NCBI GenBank assembly: GCA_030729385.1
Contig: JANQXM010000020.1
Coordinates: 1-64,000, forward strand
DNA length: 64,000 nt
DNA from: Opitutales bacterium
Lineage (GTDB): Bacteria; Verrucomicrobiota; Verrucomicrobiia; Opitutales; Coraliomargaritaceae
Direction: 5' to 3'
Under the pieces are notes generated by a model. It was not told the DNA's origin. It was given only the letters and a program-made list of their open reading frames with translations, and did no database searches. Below, piece after piece: positions 47,911-58,162 of the stretch; position 1 is the stretch's first letter, and each line of letters opens with the position of its first letter. The translations under genes and the position numbers were made by a program.

Positions 47911-48522
47911 CTAACTGCCGCCTTTACCACGCTCAAACGAAAGTAAGTCCGCAATCAGTGCAGCCCCTTTAGTGGCGCATTTCTCGATCATCGAAACCAT
48001 GTTCTTCGATTTTTCATCTTCGATCGAACGCTTTAACATCGCCGCCGACAGCATGATAGGCGCCAGCGCATTATTTAACTCATGAGCAAAGCCTCCCGCC
48101 AAAATACTGGACGACTGAACATGGTGCGCACGCTCCGCGGCATCTTCTATCTTACGCTCTTTGGTAATGTCAGTATTGAACGAAATCACTGCCGCAGGCT
48201 GCCCCGTCGCATCCCGATGTAGCTGCTGGCGGACTTGAACAAGATACTCGTCGCCATTGCGATCAACCTGCCGCAACACACCTTCCCACGTGCCCTGATC
48301 ATACAAGGTCTCAACTGCTTCCGTGCGAGGTTCTGTATCCAGGTAAAAAATCTTGGTGATCGCGCGCCCAATAATTTCGTCGGCAGTCCAACAGTAAAGC
48401 TTCTCAGCCATGGGGTTCCAAGCCAGCACGACATCGTTCAAATCGTGCACCACCACGGCATCAGGCGCAGCTGCGAAAATTTCCTCAAATGAGAGCGGAA
48501 GAGGTGTTTTTGGGGCATCCAT
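47911..48522 (-). CDS. PAS-HisKA half of an amber-split hybrid histidine kinase
   Basis: A 203-residue piece: a PAS sensor domain (FEEIFAAAPDAVVVHDLNDVVLAWN through VISFNTDITKERKIE) and the phospho-His domain (LAGGFAHELNNALAPIMLSAAML). It ends LLSFERGKGGS at TAG (47913-47911). Related kinases continue with a basic helix and the ATPase domain at this point, and that is just what follows in the same frame. A single base change would restore one ~510-residue protein. Confidence 0.7.
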   Translation of the reverse strand: MDAPKTPLPLSFEEIFAAAPDAVVVHDLNDVVLAWNPMAEKLYCWTADEIIGRAITKIFYLDTEPRTEAVETLYDQGTWEGVLRQVDRNGDEYLVQVRQQLHRDATGQPAAVISFNTDITKERKIEDAAERAHHVQSSSILAGGFAHELNNALAPIMLSAAMLKRSIEDEKSKNMVSMIEKCATKGAALIADLLSFERGKGGS

Positions 48523-48780
48523 CGTATTAGTCAGCCGCTTGTATCGGATCCAACCGAACAGGCAATTGCATATTTAACAGATAAACTCATAAATCTGACT
48601 CCTGACAGAGCATACGCCAAACGCACACTAGGCTGAAGTCAGACACCGCGCGCTTCACATCTAATACATGCAAAAAGCACAGCAATGAAGCGGTGCAACT
48701 GCCTTTTCGAGTTTGCCAGCCGTAAGGAAAACCGCACAACAAAAGTCTCACGCGTTTCTAAATTCGAAATTAAAAATTAC

Positions 48781-50022
48781 ATGTCTGAAAACAAATCCGT
48801 TCAAAAAGTAGCTATCCTCACCGCAGGTGGCCTCGCTCCTTGTCTTTCCTCCGCTGTTGGCGGACTGATCGAGCGCTACACAGAGCTCTATCCCGACATC
48901 GAAATCATCTGCTACCGCAGTGGCTACAAAGGCTTGCTCCTGGGCGACAGCATACCAGTAACAGAAGAGATCCGCGCGAGTGCCAGCACGCTCCACGAGC
49001 ACGGCGGCAGCCCGATCGGCAATAGCCGTGTTAAATTGACCAACGTCAAAGACTGCATCAAACGCGGTCTCGTGAAAGAAGGCGAAGACCCACTCAAGGT
49101 GGCAGCCGACCAGCTCACCAAAGACAAAGTCGACGTGCTTCACACGATCGGTGGTGACGACACCAATACAACCGCCGCCGACCTCGCCGCATTTTTGGCG
49201 GAAAACGACTACGCACTCACTGTAGTCGGTCTGCCAAAGACCATCGATAACGATGTCTTCCCCATCGCCCAAAGCCTAGGTGCTTGGACTGCCGCGGAGG
49301 AAGGTGCCAAGTATTTCGAAAACGTGGTCGCCGAGCATAATGCCAATCCACGCATGCTCATCATCCACGAAGTTATGGGTCGCAACTGCGGTTGGTTGAC
49401 TGCTGCTACTGCAGATGCCTACCGTAAACGCCTAGATAGCCTCGAATGGGCAGATGCCATCGGTCTGACTGAAGCGCGGAAAGACGTCCACGCCATCTTT
49501 ATTCCTGAAATGGATGTCGATATTCAAGCCGAAGCCAAGCGCCTGAACGCAGTCATGGATGAGCACGACAACGTGAACATTTTCATCTCCGAAGGCGCTG
49601 GCGTCGAAACCATCATCAAAGAGATGGAAGCAGCTGGCGAAGAGGTGCCACGCGATGCATTCGGTCACGTCAAACTCGACGCGGTCAACCCGGGCAAATG
49701 GTTTGGCGAGCAATTCGCCAAGATGCTCAACGCCGAAAAAGTGCTCGTGCAAAAGAGCGGCTATTTCGCCCGCGCCGCACCTGCCAATAGCGACGACATT
49801 CGCCTGATCAAAAGCTGCACCGATCTTGCAGTGGACTGTGCAGTCGTCGGCGAAAGCGGTGTAATCGGTCACGACGAAGATGACCGTAATATTCTACGCG
49901 CAATCGAGTTTCCTCGCATCGCAGGCGGTAAACCGTTCAACATCGACACAACTTGGTTCGAAGAACTGCTCAGCTCAATCGGCCAAACCAAGGGAGCTAA
50001 TATCGCGAAGGCTGGTCACTAA
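48781..50022 (+). CDS. pfp: Pyrophosphate-dependent 6-phosphofructokinase
   Basis: A 413-residue phosphofructokinase. The nucleotide or PPi site reads TIGGDDTNTTA, where the second Asp replaces the Gly used by ATP enzymes and is characteristic of PPi dependence. The catalytic motif is GLPKTIDNDVFPIAQSLG and the substrate loop HEVMGRNCGWLTA. It phosphorylates fructose-6-phosphate reversibly with PPi, saving ATP. ATG 48781 begins directly at the domain; an upstream ATG at 48685 adds non-homologous residues. Confidence 0.92.
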   Translation: MSENKSVQKVAILTAGGLAPCLSSAVGGLIERYTELYPDIEIICYRSGYKGLLLGDSIPVTEEIRASASTLHEHGGSPIGNSRVKLTNVKDCIKRGLVKEGEDPLKVAADQLTKDKVDVLHTIGGDDTNTTAADLAAFLAENDYALTVVGLPKTIDNDVFPIAQSLGAWTAAEEGAKYFENVVAEHNANPRMLIIHEVMGRNCGWLTAATADAYRKRLDSLEWADAIGLTEARKDVHAIFIPEMDVDIQAEAKRLNAVMDEHDNVNIFISEGAGVETIIKEMEAAGEEVPRDAFGHVKLDAVNPGKWFGEQFAKMLNAEKVLVQKSGYFARAAPANSDDIRLIKSCTDLAVDCAVVGESGVIGHDEDDRNILRAIEFPRIAGGKPFNIDTTWFEELLSSIGQTKGANIAKAGH

Positions 50023-50043
50023 CCGGCCGCTATTGCTAAATTT

Positions 50044-50982
50044 TCAGCCGGAATTCGCATCGCGGGTTCCGGCTTTTTCGTGCGACGAAAGAATCGCTCG
50101 GTAGCCCTCTCTGAAATCAGAATACTTTGGCGCCCAACCGAGCAAGGCTTTCGCCTTCGTATTTAAAATTTTACGGTCTGGCATACGGCCGCCCCTTCGG
50201 GCCACACGCGAAGACACATTGTCCGGATCAAATACCGGCACTGACATTTGCAACTCCCCAGCCAACCACTCGACCAACGCAGCCTTCGACGAAGGAGCAT
50301 CGTCTGCGATATTATAGATACCCGATGGAGCCGACTCCGTGCTCAGTGCAGCACATAAGGCGGAGACGATGTCCTCCAAATGCGCTAAATTCAAAGTGTA
50401 GTCACCGCTACCAGCGATGGTGGTGCCCCCATCCCGCAACTGATCCAACAGATAGTGGCGCTTCGGCCCATAGATGCCAGCCAAACGCAGCACATACCAA
50501 CGCCCAAGATCTGCCGCCGCATCGGCGATCAATTGCTCAGATTCAAGAATCACTTTACCAGTCTCTGGCGCACCACTCGTATCCGCCAGCTCATCAATAC
50601 TCACACCGCCATCTTGTGGATACACAGAGGTGCTACTGGTATATACGTAGCAACTGATCGAGCGGCCTTCGGCCCATTTCAAAATCGATGCCTGCCCTTC
50701 CAAGTAAGATTGCCGGTAGCCCTCAAGCCCACCACCCGCGGAACTCACGCAATTCACGACTGCCTCATAATCTCCAGAGAGTTGTTCATGCCAAGCGCTC
50801 GAATGCAAATCAGCGACGACAACCTCTGCCACGCCCATGCCTCGCAGGCGTTCGGCCTTCTCCGGGTTACGAGTCAATGCCCCGACCCTTACGCCAGCCG
50901 CAATACAATGAGCCGCCAGAGCCGTGCCGACATAGCCGCAACCAAATATCATTAAAGACTTTGGTAGAGAATCTGTAGTCAT
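50044..50982 (-). CDS. NAD(P)-dependent epimerase/dehydratase family protein (YeeZ-like)
   Basis: A 312-residue extended short-chain dehydrogenase. The Rossmann motif is IFGCGYVGTALAAHC (Gly-x-Gly-x-x-Gly type), then VVNCVSSAGGG, VYTSSTSVYPQ and YGPKRHYLLDQL. The active-site Tyr-x-x-x-Lys is poorly conserved, as in YeeZ-type relatives, so enzymatic activity is uncertain. ATG 50982 is placed just ahead of the nucleotide-binding strand. Its last codons contain the terminator of the convergent PFK gene. Confidence 0.82.
   Translation of the reverse strand: MTTDSLPKSLMIFGCGYVGTALAAHCIAAGVRVGALTRNPEKAERLRGMGVAEVVVADLHSSAWHEQLSGDYEAVVNCVSSAGGGLEGYRQSYLEGQASILKWAEGRSISCYVYTSSTSVYPQDGGVSIDELADTSGAPETGKVILESEQLIADAAADLGRWYVLRLAGIYGPKRHYLLDQLRDGGTTIAGSGDYTLNLAHLEDIVSALCAALSTESAPSGIYNIADDAPSSKAALVEWLAGELQMSVPVFDPDNVSSRVARRGGRMPDRKILNTKAKALLGWAPKYSDFREGYRAILSSHEKAGTRDANSG
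50046..50078 (+). terminator. Rho-independent terminator of the PFK gene
   Basis: AGCCGGAATTCGC pairs with GCGGGTTCCGGCT around ATC (two G-U wobbles), followed by TTTTT. It lies within the 3' end of the convergent epimerase gene, so the hairpin is also coding on the opposite strand. Confidence 0.85.
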
Positions 50983-51016
50983 CTTTATAGGCTGGGCACA
51001 CATATAGTATCGGTAG

Positions 51017-52051
<1,035 letters not shown>

Positions 52052-52090
52052 CACCCCACCCATCACTTTACACATCACACTCAAATACAC

Positions 52091-53122
52091 ATGACTCCAC
52101 GTGAACGTTTTCTCGCCGCCGCACACTGCCAACCTGTTGATCGCCCGCCGATCTGGCTCATGCGACAAGCTGGCCGCTACCTCCCAGAATACCGCGAACT
52201 CAAAGCACAGCACGACTTCGTCACCATGGTGCGCACACCCGAGCTGGCAGCCGAAGTCACGCTACAACCGATGCGACGCTTCCCGCTCGATGCCGCCATT
52301 ATTTTTTCCGACATTCTCGTCATTCCAGAAGCACTCGGGCAAGGCTACCACTTCCGCGAACAAGGCGGCATCGGCATGGATTACCTCCTCGATTCTCCTG
52401 AGAAAATTGCTGCACTCGACAGCAGCAAAATCACCGAACGCCTCGCTTACGTCGCCGATGCACTCAGCCTAACCCGCACGAAACTCGGAGAGGACACCGC
52501 GCTACTCGGCTTCTGCGGATCTCCCTGGACGCTCGCTTGCTACATGATCGAAGGCGGCTCCGCCAAAGACTTTATCGCGATCAAAAAACTCGCTTGGGAA
52601 CACCCCGATCAGTTTGAAGCACTGATGCAAAAACTGACCAATGCGATCGTCGAATATCTGCACATGCAAATCGATGCCGGAGCGGATGCCCTGCAAATTT
52701 TCGATTCATGGGGTTCCATCTGTCCAGCCACGCACTACGAAGCTTGGTCCCTACGCTGGATACACCACATCATCAATGAACTCAAAGGCCGCGTCCCCGT
52801 CATACTTTACGCAAAAGGCATGGGACACAAAGCAGCCGACCTCATCCATACCGGAGCCTCCATCCTCAGCATGGACTGGACGATCAATCTCCGCCGTATG
52901 CGCCAATCACTCGGTCATGGTATCGCCGTGCAAGGCAACCTTGACCCCATCACGCTGACAACCACACCGGAAACCACACGACGTGAAGCAATCCGCGTCT
53001 TAGAAGAAGCCGGCAGACAACCTGGGCACATCTTCAATCTCGGTCACGGCATGGTCCCCAGCGCAAAAATCGAATGCGTCGAAGCCCTGATGGAAGTCGT
53101 GACTGGACGTAAAAATGCCTAA
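52091..53122 (+). CDS. hemE: Uroporphyrinogen decarboxylase
   Basis: A 343-residue HemE with PIWLMRQAGRYLPEYRELK (~20-38), the FSDILVIPEALG segment with catalytic Asp, FCGSPWTLACYMIEGG, QIFDSWG and the late NLGHGMVPSA. It removes four acetate carboxyls from uroporphyrinogen III. It overlaps hemY by 8 bp, which implies translational coupling. Confidence 0.97.
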   Translation: MTPRERFLAAAHCQPVDRPPIWLMRQAGRYLPEYRELKAQHDFVTMVRTPELAAEVTLQPMRRFPLDAAIIFSDILVIPEALGQGYHFREQGGIGMDYLLDSPEKIAALDSSKITERLAYVADALSLTRTKLGEDTALLGFCGSPWTLACYMIEGGSAKDFIAIKKLAWEHPDQFEALMQKLTNAIVEYLHMQIDAGADALQIFDSWGSICPATHYEAWSLRWIHHIINELKGRVPVILYAKGMGHKAADLIHTGASILSMDWTINLRRMRQSLGHGIAVQGNLDPITLTTTPETTRREAIRVLEEAGRQPGHIFNLGHGMVPSAKIECVEALMEVVTGRKNA

Positions 53123-54467
53123 AACCTGCATCATTGGCGCTGGAATCAGCGGCCTCACACTAGCATGGCGAATTAAAAGCCAAGGCGGTGAATGCCGCGT
53201 GCTTGAAAAGTCCTCATATGTTGGCGGCGCAATGCGGAGCCATCGCCAAGGCGAGTATCTCGCCGAAGAAGGTCCCAACTCGATTCTACTCAATAGCGCC
53301 GAAATCGAGGCGTTCCTCTATAGCATTCCCAAACTGAAAGAGCGCATTATCGAAGCCGCTCCCGAAGCAAAGAAACGCTTCATCGTCCGCAACGGCAAGC
53401 CACACCCCGTCCCCATGGGACCGATCTCCGCGATCACCACACCCCTGTGGTCCTTCGGTGGAAAGCTGCGCGTTCTGAAGGAGCCATTCATTAAAGCAAT
53501 CGATCCCGACACCGAGGAAAGCGTCGCCAACTTTGTGCGCCGCCGCCTAGGCGACCAACTGTATCGCTATGCCATCAATCCCTTAGTCGGCGGCATTTAT
53601 GCCGGCGATCCGGAAAAACTTTCCTTACGCTACGGATTCCCGAAGCTGTATGCACTGGAGCAAGAACACGGAGGTCTCATCCGGGGAGCCATCGCCAAAA
53701 TGCGTAGTTCACGTGCGGCGCAAGGTCCCAAGTTCCGGAAGCGCATCATCTCCTTCAAAGATGGCATGGGTGAATTTCCAGATGCCATTGCCAACGCATT
53801 GGACGACTCTCTGCAACTCAACGTATCCATTGAATCAATACGAAAATCCGACAGCGGTTGGCAGGTCGAATGGCAAACACCCAAAGGATCACAATCCGAG
53901 TCTTTCGACAAGCTCGTCGTCACCGTTCCTGCGCATCGCTTGCGCAAGCTTCCCTTCGAAGAAACACTCGCGAAACAGCTAGATGCACTACCTAAGATTG
54001 ATTACCCGCCAGTATCTGTGCTCAGCCTGGGCGTAAAAAAGGAAGATGTCTCCCATCCGATGGATGGCTTCGGAGCACTGGTGCCCGAATGCGAACAAAG
54101 GAACATCCTCGGCGTGCTATTTCCCTCTAGCCTCTTTAACGATCGTGCGCCAGAAGGCGAAGCCTTACTGACCGTTTTCGTCGGTGGCGAACGTCAACCC
54201 GAACTCGCCACTGCGAACACCGACCAGTTGCTCGCAACCGTCTTACCCGAACTGCAATCGCTGATCGGCATGGCGGGCAAACCAACCTTCGTTCATCACA
54301 AGCATTGGGATCAAGCCATCGCCCAGTATAAACTCGGCTACGGAAAAGTCCTCGAAGCTATCGACCAAATCGAAGCCACTGCACCCGGCCTATGTCTCAC
54401 CGGGAATTACCGAACAGGCATCTCGGTCAGCTACTGCATCGAGGCGGCTCTCAATCACGACTTATGA
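53115..54467 (+). CDS. hemY: Protoporphyrinogen oxidase, FAD-dependent
   Basis: A 450-residue PPOX. The FAD-binding N-terminus is CIIGAGISGLTLAWRIKSQGG, followed by VGGAMRSHRQGEYLAEEGPNSIL. The middle contains NPLVGGIYAGDPEKLSLRYGFPKLYALE, and the C-terminus has CLTGNYRTGISVSYCIEAAL, which closes over FAD. It oxidises protoporphyrinogen IX, the step after HemF, or possibly coproporphyrinogen in other lineages; hemF beside it favours the protoporphyrin route. It overlaps both neighbours. Confidence 0.93.
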   Translation: MPKTCIIGAGISGLTLAWRIKSQGGECRVLEKSSYVGGAMRSHRQGEYLAEEGPNSILLNSAEIEAFLYSIPKLKERIIEAAPEAKKRFIVRNGKPHPVPMGPISAITTPLWSFGGKLRVLKEPFIKAIDPDTEESVANFVRRRLGDQLYRYAINPLVGGIYAGDPEKLSLRYGFPKLYALEQEHGGLIRGAIAKMRSSRAAQGPKFRKRIISFKDGMGEFPDAIANALDDSLQLNVSIESIRKSDSGWQVEWQTPKGSQSESFDKLVVTVPAHRLRKLPFEETLAKQLDALPKIDYPPVSVLSLGVKKEDVSHPMDGFGALVPECEQRNILGVLFPSSLFNDRAPEGEALLTVFVGGERQPELATANTDQLLATVLPELQSLIGMAGKPTFVHHKHWDQAIAQYKLGYGKVLEAIDQIEATAPGLCLTGNYRTGISVSYCIEAALNHDL

Positions 54468-55054
54468 AGTTCCCGATTACTCTGCTCATAGCTTACCTCG
54501 GTCTCTTTATCGTTTGCGGCATAGCGCCCTATGACCGCGGAGTATGGATCGCAGAGAATCTTCCGATTATATTCATCGTCGTTGGCATTGGTATATTCTC
54601 AATATTCCACCGCTTCTCAAATCTCGCCTATGGCCTCATGGCTGTCCTGATTGTGCTTCATACCATTGGCGGGCACTACACTTTTGAGCGAGTCCCATTT
54701 GGATTCGTAAGCGATTTATTCGGATTCGAGCGCAACCACTATGACCGCATCGCACACTTCTCTGTCGGCTTCTATGCATTCGCCATAGCTGAATTAATTG
54801 TAGCTAAAAAGGCAGTGAACAGTCGAACCATTCTCTACCTCTTTCCCGTCTTTACAATTTTCACAGTGGCAGCGGTTTACGAGATCTTTGAATGGCAATT
54901 CGCACTCATGGCCGATCCCGAGGCAGGCATTGCGGTGCTCGGCTCTCAGGGCGACATCTGGGATGCCCAAAAAGATATGCTTGCAGATGGGTTAGGTGCA
55001 ATCACCGCGATGTGCTTGTTTGCAATCCTCCGCCACAAGAAAGCAAGCAATTGA
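54464..55054 (+). CDS. DUF2238 (YjdF-like) membrane protein
   Basis: A 196-residue protein with about six membrane segments. The family pattern includes HTIGGHYTFERVPFG, ERNHYDRIAHFSVGFYAFAIAELI and YEIFEWQFALM, with GSQGDIWDAQKDMLADGLGAI near the end. The function is unknown. Its ATG overlaps the hemY stop (ATGA), so it is co-translated with the haem genes, though no haem link is established. Converges with the transporter gene downstream. Confidence 0.87.
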   Translation: MKFPITLLIAYLGLFIVCGIAPYDRGVWIAENLPIIFIVVGIGIFSIFHRFSNLAYGLMAVLIVLHTIGGHYTFERVPFGFVSDLFGFERNHYDRIAHFSVGFYAFAIAELIVAKKAVNSRTILYLFPVFTIFTVAAVYEIFEWQFALMADPEAGIAVLGSQGDIWDAQKDMLADGLGAITAMCLFAILRHKKASN

Positions 55055-55055
55055 T

Positions 55056-56060
55056 TTATTCAGGTCGAGGTTGATGCCACTTCGCGAAGATCGGTGAAAG
55101 CACCCCCGCTAGTATCAATTGAAGCGGATGAAATAAAATAATCGGCATCAAGAGCAGAGCCGAATCCATTTCCAGCGACACCGAAGCCAATACTGCCGTA
55201 GTTAATGGCACACCTGTTGCCAAAGACTTTTGACTGGCGCTAAAAAAAGCCGCGACTCGCTGCTCCGGATTGAAACGCAACCACCCGCACGACCACCAAA
55301 CGAGCACGCTCGTGAGCATCAAAACGGCGCACACTACGCCCAACACTTGAATCAATTGAACGAACGAGAGCCGATCCAATACACCCGACTGCACACCATT
55401 CGCAAAAGCGACATGAACAATAAAAAGAATGATCCAGCTACTAATTCGTTTTTGATAGGGACTTAAAGATTCGGCGACACTTCGAAATACTCGTCGAACG
55501 CCCTGCCCCAGCAATAAAGGTAAAATCACCAATAAAGTAAGCTTACCCAGCAATGGCAGTAAAGGCACAGAGACCGATGCTTCGACCGATAAATAGACCG
55601 CGGCAAGCACCGGGAAAAGAAAGACCGCCAGCACGTTGGATAACACCGTCGAGAAAATCGCATTGGCAGTATGCCCTCCGGATAACGATGTGAAGGTAAC
55701 AGCCGAGGCAATTGTAGTCGGCATCATCGCCAACACCCAAAAGCCCAACTTAAACTCAGGCAGTAGCCAATCGCTTGAAGCAAGCAAGACGCCACTCACT
55801 ACGACTGCAAACAATAGGAAATTCCAAAGCAGCACATAAACGTGCAGCCGCAGCGGTCGAAAGCCAGACATGAGCTGACGTAGCGGCAAAGAGAGCCCGA
55901 GCAAAAAGAAGATAACAGATATTCCGAGCTTGGTCGTCCATTCGGAGTGTAACACACCACCTGTTGCCGCGGGCATAGGACAAACAATCGCTAAGCCCAC
56001 CGCCACGCACAGCCAGACTGTAAATGCCCACTGCCGCCACAATGTCAGCATCCGGCCCAT
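55056..56060 (-). CDS. Bile acid:sodium symporter-like (SBF-like) transporter
   Basis: A 334-residue protein with ten predicted membrane helices. The PF13593 SBF-like pattern shows in LGISVIFFLLGLSLPLRQL, MMPTTIASAVTFTSLSGG and the C-terminal FFSASQKSLATGVPLTTAV, in which polar residues in broken helices form the sodium site. Relatives transport organic anions with Na+; the substrate here is unknown. Its ATG overlaps the stop of the upstream TauE/SafE-like gene as TAATG. Confidence 0.88.
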   Translation of the reverse strand: MGRMLTLWRQWAFTVWLCVAVGLAIVCPMPAATGGVLHSEWTTKLGISVIFFLLGLSLPLRQLMSGFRPLRLHVYVLLWNFLLFAVVVSGVLLASSDWLLPEFKLGFWVLAMMPTTIASAVTFTSLSGGHTANAIFSTVLSNVLAVFLFPVLAAVYLSVEASVSVPLLPLLGKLTLLVILPLLLGQGVRRVFRSVAESLSPYQKRISSWIILFIVHVAFANGVQSGVLDRLSFVQLIQVLGVVCAVLMLTSVLVWWSCGWLRFNPEQRVAAFFSASQKSLATGVPLTTAVLASVSLEMDSALLLMPIILFHPLQLILAGVLSPIFAKWHQPRPE

Positions 56061-56758
56061 TAGAAAGGATGGCAGACCCAGTTTTCGGCACCTTCAATAC
56101 CGAGCGTCGTGCGTAGTCGCCACGCCACTACTAGTGCGGCAATTAACGCGACGGCTCGTTGCACCTTTACCAAAGTTACAGGGCTCAATCGACCGTTCAG
56201 TCGCATGAACTGAGTTTGTGCTAACCACAACAAAGGAATGGTGCCCAAGCCAAAGCCAATCGCAAACTCCGCGCCCTTTAGCGCAGAGCCGGAAAAGAGC
56301 GCGAGACCAAAAATCATATACAATGGACCACACGGCAGTAGCGGGCTGGCAAAACCGATGAGTCCTGCCGCCACTGGTTTCTGCAATTTACTGAAACGTT
56401 GAGTAGCTCCACGATAGAACTGCCCCAGCCACTTCGGTTTTGGAAAAAAACGATCGAGGCGGAAAGCAACCGCGAGGAAGAATACGACCAATATCCAAGG
56501 TAAATAATTCAACCAGGAGCTCTCTACGGAACGAATGACGACACTGCCGAATGCTCCCGCTAAAGTGCCGACGAGTGCATACGAAAATAGTTTAGCCAGA
56601 TGATAACTGGTTAATACCAATTGAGGATTCGCGTCACTTGCTTTCGTTGGCGTGAAAGCGCAAGAGAGCGGACCACACATCGCCACACAATGCACACTGG
56701 TAATTAAACCAGCAATGAGCGCAGTGTAGGCATTATATATTGTCTGGTACTCGACCAT
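56060..56758 (-). CDS. Sulfite exporter TauE/SafE-like membrane protein (DsbD_2 type)
   Basis: A 232-residue six-helix protein. The first helix has LIAGLITSVHCVAMCGPLSCAF with paired cysteines near the membrane, and a mirrored motif occurs later as FASPLLPCGPLYMIFGLALFSGSALKG. This is the PF13386 DsbD-like subgroup, often near cytochrome oxidase or copper genes and probably involved in metal or reductant transfer rather than sulfite export. It is coupled to the SBF-like transporter. Confidence 0.87.
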   Translation of the reverse strand: MVEYQTIYNAYTALIAGLITSVHCVAMCGPLSCAFTPTKASDANPQLVLTSYHLAKLFSYALVGTLAGAFGSVVIRSVESSWLNYLPWILVVFFLAVAFRLDRFFPKPKWLGQFYRGATQRFSKLQKPVAAGLIGFASPLLPCGPLYMIFGLALFSGSALKGAEFAIGFGLGTIPLLWLAQTQFMRLNGRLSPVTLVKVQRAVALIAALVVAWRLRTTLGIEGAENWVCHPF

Positions 56759-56779
56759 TTCGAAATCCTCAGCGTAAAC

Positions 56780-57229
56780 CTAGCGTGTCGGCTCTGAAGC
56801 CTCATTATACAAAACGGTATAAAGCACACCCAACAAGTTTCTACGCGTCACACGATCTTTGTCCTCCCGCGCGTTATTGATTCCCTTTGCGATCCAAGCT
56901 TCACTGCCAGCTCGTCGGATCAACTGGTGTAAAACACGGTGACCATCCTTGTTTGTATAGCCTACGGTCATGCCCACCTCGAGATCTTCAAAGTCGATGG
57001 GGCGCACAATGATGATCGTATTTTTAGTGAGCACTGGCTCCATCGAAGTGCCACTGGTGCGTGCCATGTATGCACCACTATCATTGAACTTCACCATCTG
57101 CCCCAGCTTAAATGCCTCATTATAATCAATCGGCGCAAAAGTCGTATTCTTAGATGACGTAGTCGTATTACAGCCGGTAAGTAATGCGAGAAGCGACAAC
57201 GCAAAGAGTAAAATCAACTTAGGATACAT
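56780..57229 (-). CDS. Lipoprotein with a signal-peptidase-like (S26B) domain
   Basis: A 149-residue protein from ATG 57229 (57247 is an alternative). Its signal ends in lipobox LLTGC (Cys20). The domain shows SGTSMEPVLTKNTIIIVRP with Ser62, LEVGMTVGY, His101 in RVLHQLIRR and Asp123/Asp125 in INNAREDKD, then NLLGVLYTV. Ser/His/Asp, rather than Ser/Lys, is the set used by SipW/eukaryotic-type signal peptidases (S26B). Peptidase activity is not certain, and a lipid-anchored exported form is unusual. It is divergent from its paralogue at 57505. Confidence 0.65.
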   Translation of the reverse strand: MYPKLILLFALSLLALLTGCNTTTSSKNTTFAPIDYNEAFKLGQMVKFNDSGAYMARTSGTSMEPVLTKNTIIIVRPIDFEDLEVGMTVGYTNKDGHRVLHQLIRRAGSEAWIAKGINNAREDKDRVTRRNLLGVLYTVLYNEASEPTR

Positions 57230-57504
57230 GAGATACAGGATTAGCATCTAAGGTATTATAGCAAGCCACATCAAGTTCTGAAGAATCGCACTTATTGATA
57301 AAAAAAGGCGCGCGACCATATTTGGCAAAACTCAAGCCCATCCGTAAAAATAAAGACGCTTATCAATCACTTACAGCGACTTATAATTCATCTACGTTAT
57401 TTCATGTAGATGGAATACGTTCTATTTTTTTGAAATTTCAGAGAATAAAGGCGGCAGAATACAAGCTTCCCGCGATACCGCAGTGATCCAAAAGAGGGTA
57501 TTCT

Positions 57505-57990
57505 TTGGGCATTAAAACAACAACATACATCGCCCTCATCATCACCCTCCTCGCTTCAGCTCTTACCGCTAGCGCAGCACCCAAGTCTTCCGCCTCATTT
57601 CAAAAAGCACTCAGCGATGCTGAAATGATTGCATCTCTCAGCCCAGAGTGGAGCGTTCAACGCACATCCGGTACATCCATGGGAGAGTTCTTCGGAGACA
57701 ACTCACTGATTTTGGTTCAAAAAGCCACACTTCAAGAAGTTCGTGTTGGCATGATGGTTGTATATCGCTCATCTGCTGGCGAATTAATCTCCCACAAAGT
57801 TGTCTCACACAATGGCGACTCGATTCGCACAATTGGAGTTTCTAACTGGAACATCGATCCTGAGCCTGTAACCAGCGACATGATCGTAGGCACCGTGTTC
57901 GGCGTCTTCCACAGTGCAGGCGCACCTGCTGGTGCGGTTTACGCCTCAAACGGACAACCTTTACCTACAGCACTTTGCAAAACATTTTAA
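57505..57990 (+). CDS. Secreted protein with a signal-peptidase-like (S26B) domain
   Basis: A 161-residue paralogue of the divergent lipoprotein. It begins at TTG 57505, with AGAGGG about 8 nt upstream as Shine-Dalgarno. A cleavable signal ends near ASA-AP. The domain reads SGTSMGEFFGDNSLILVQK (Ser58), VRVGMMVVYR, ISHKVVSHNG (His97), VSNWNIDPE (Asp118), MIVGTVFGVF. The Ser-to-His distance, 39 residues, is identical in both paralogues. Having no membrane anchor, it should be free in the periplasm or outside. Substrate unknown. A terminator follows. Confidence 0.65.
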   Translation: MGIKTTTYIALIITLLASALTASAAPKSSASFQKALSDAEMIASLSPEWSVQRTSGTSMGEFFGDNSLILVQKATLQEVRVGMMVVYRSSAGELISHKVVSHNGDSIRTIGVSNWNIDPEPVTSDMIVGTVFGVFHSAGAPAGAVYASNGQPLPTALCKTF

Positions 57991-58044
57991 TCAACCCCTT
58001 TCGGATGGACTCTTCGTTGTTGTTTTCGTCTGTCCGACAAAAAG

Positions 58045-58079
58045 AACCTCTTCCGTATAAGTACGGGAGAGGTTTTTAT
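58045..58079 (+). terminator. Rho-independent terminator
   Basis: AACCTCTTCCGTA pairs with TACGGGAGAGGTT (one G-U) and is followed by TTTATT. It ends the S26B-like gene transcript. Confidence 0.85.
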
Positions 58080-58162
58080 TTTTAAAGTTCCATAACGTCA
58101 TTACCATGCTACTATCTCCCCCACAATCTCGCTCAACCAAAGAGCCCCAATTTGATGTAAAC

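Noticed and set aside
57295-57486. 63-codon open frame on the plus strand between the two S26B-like genes
   Set aside because: AT-rich, Lys-rich translation without recognisable pattern, lies in the shared promoter region of two divergent genes, and has no Shine-Dalgarno.
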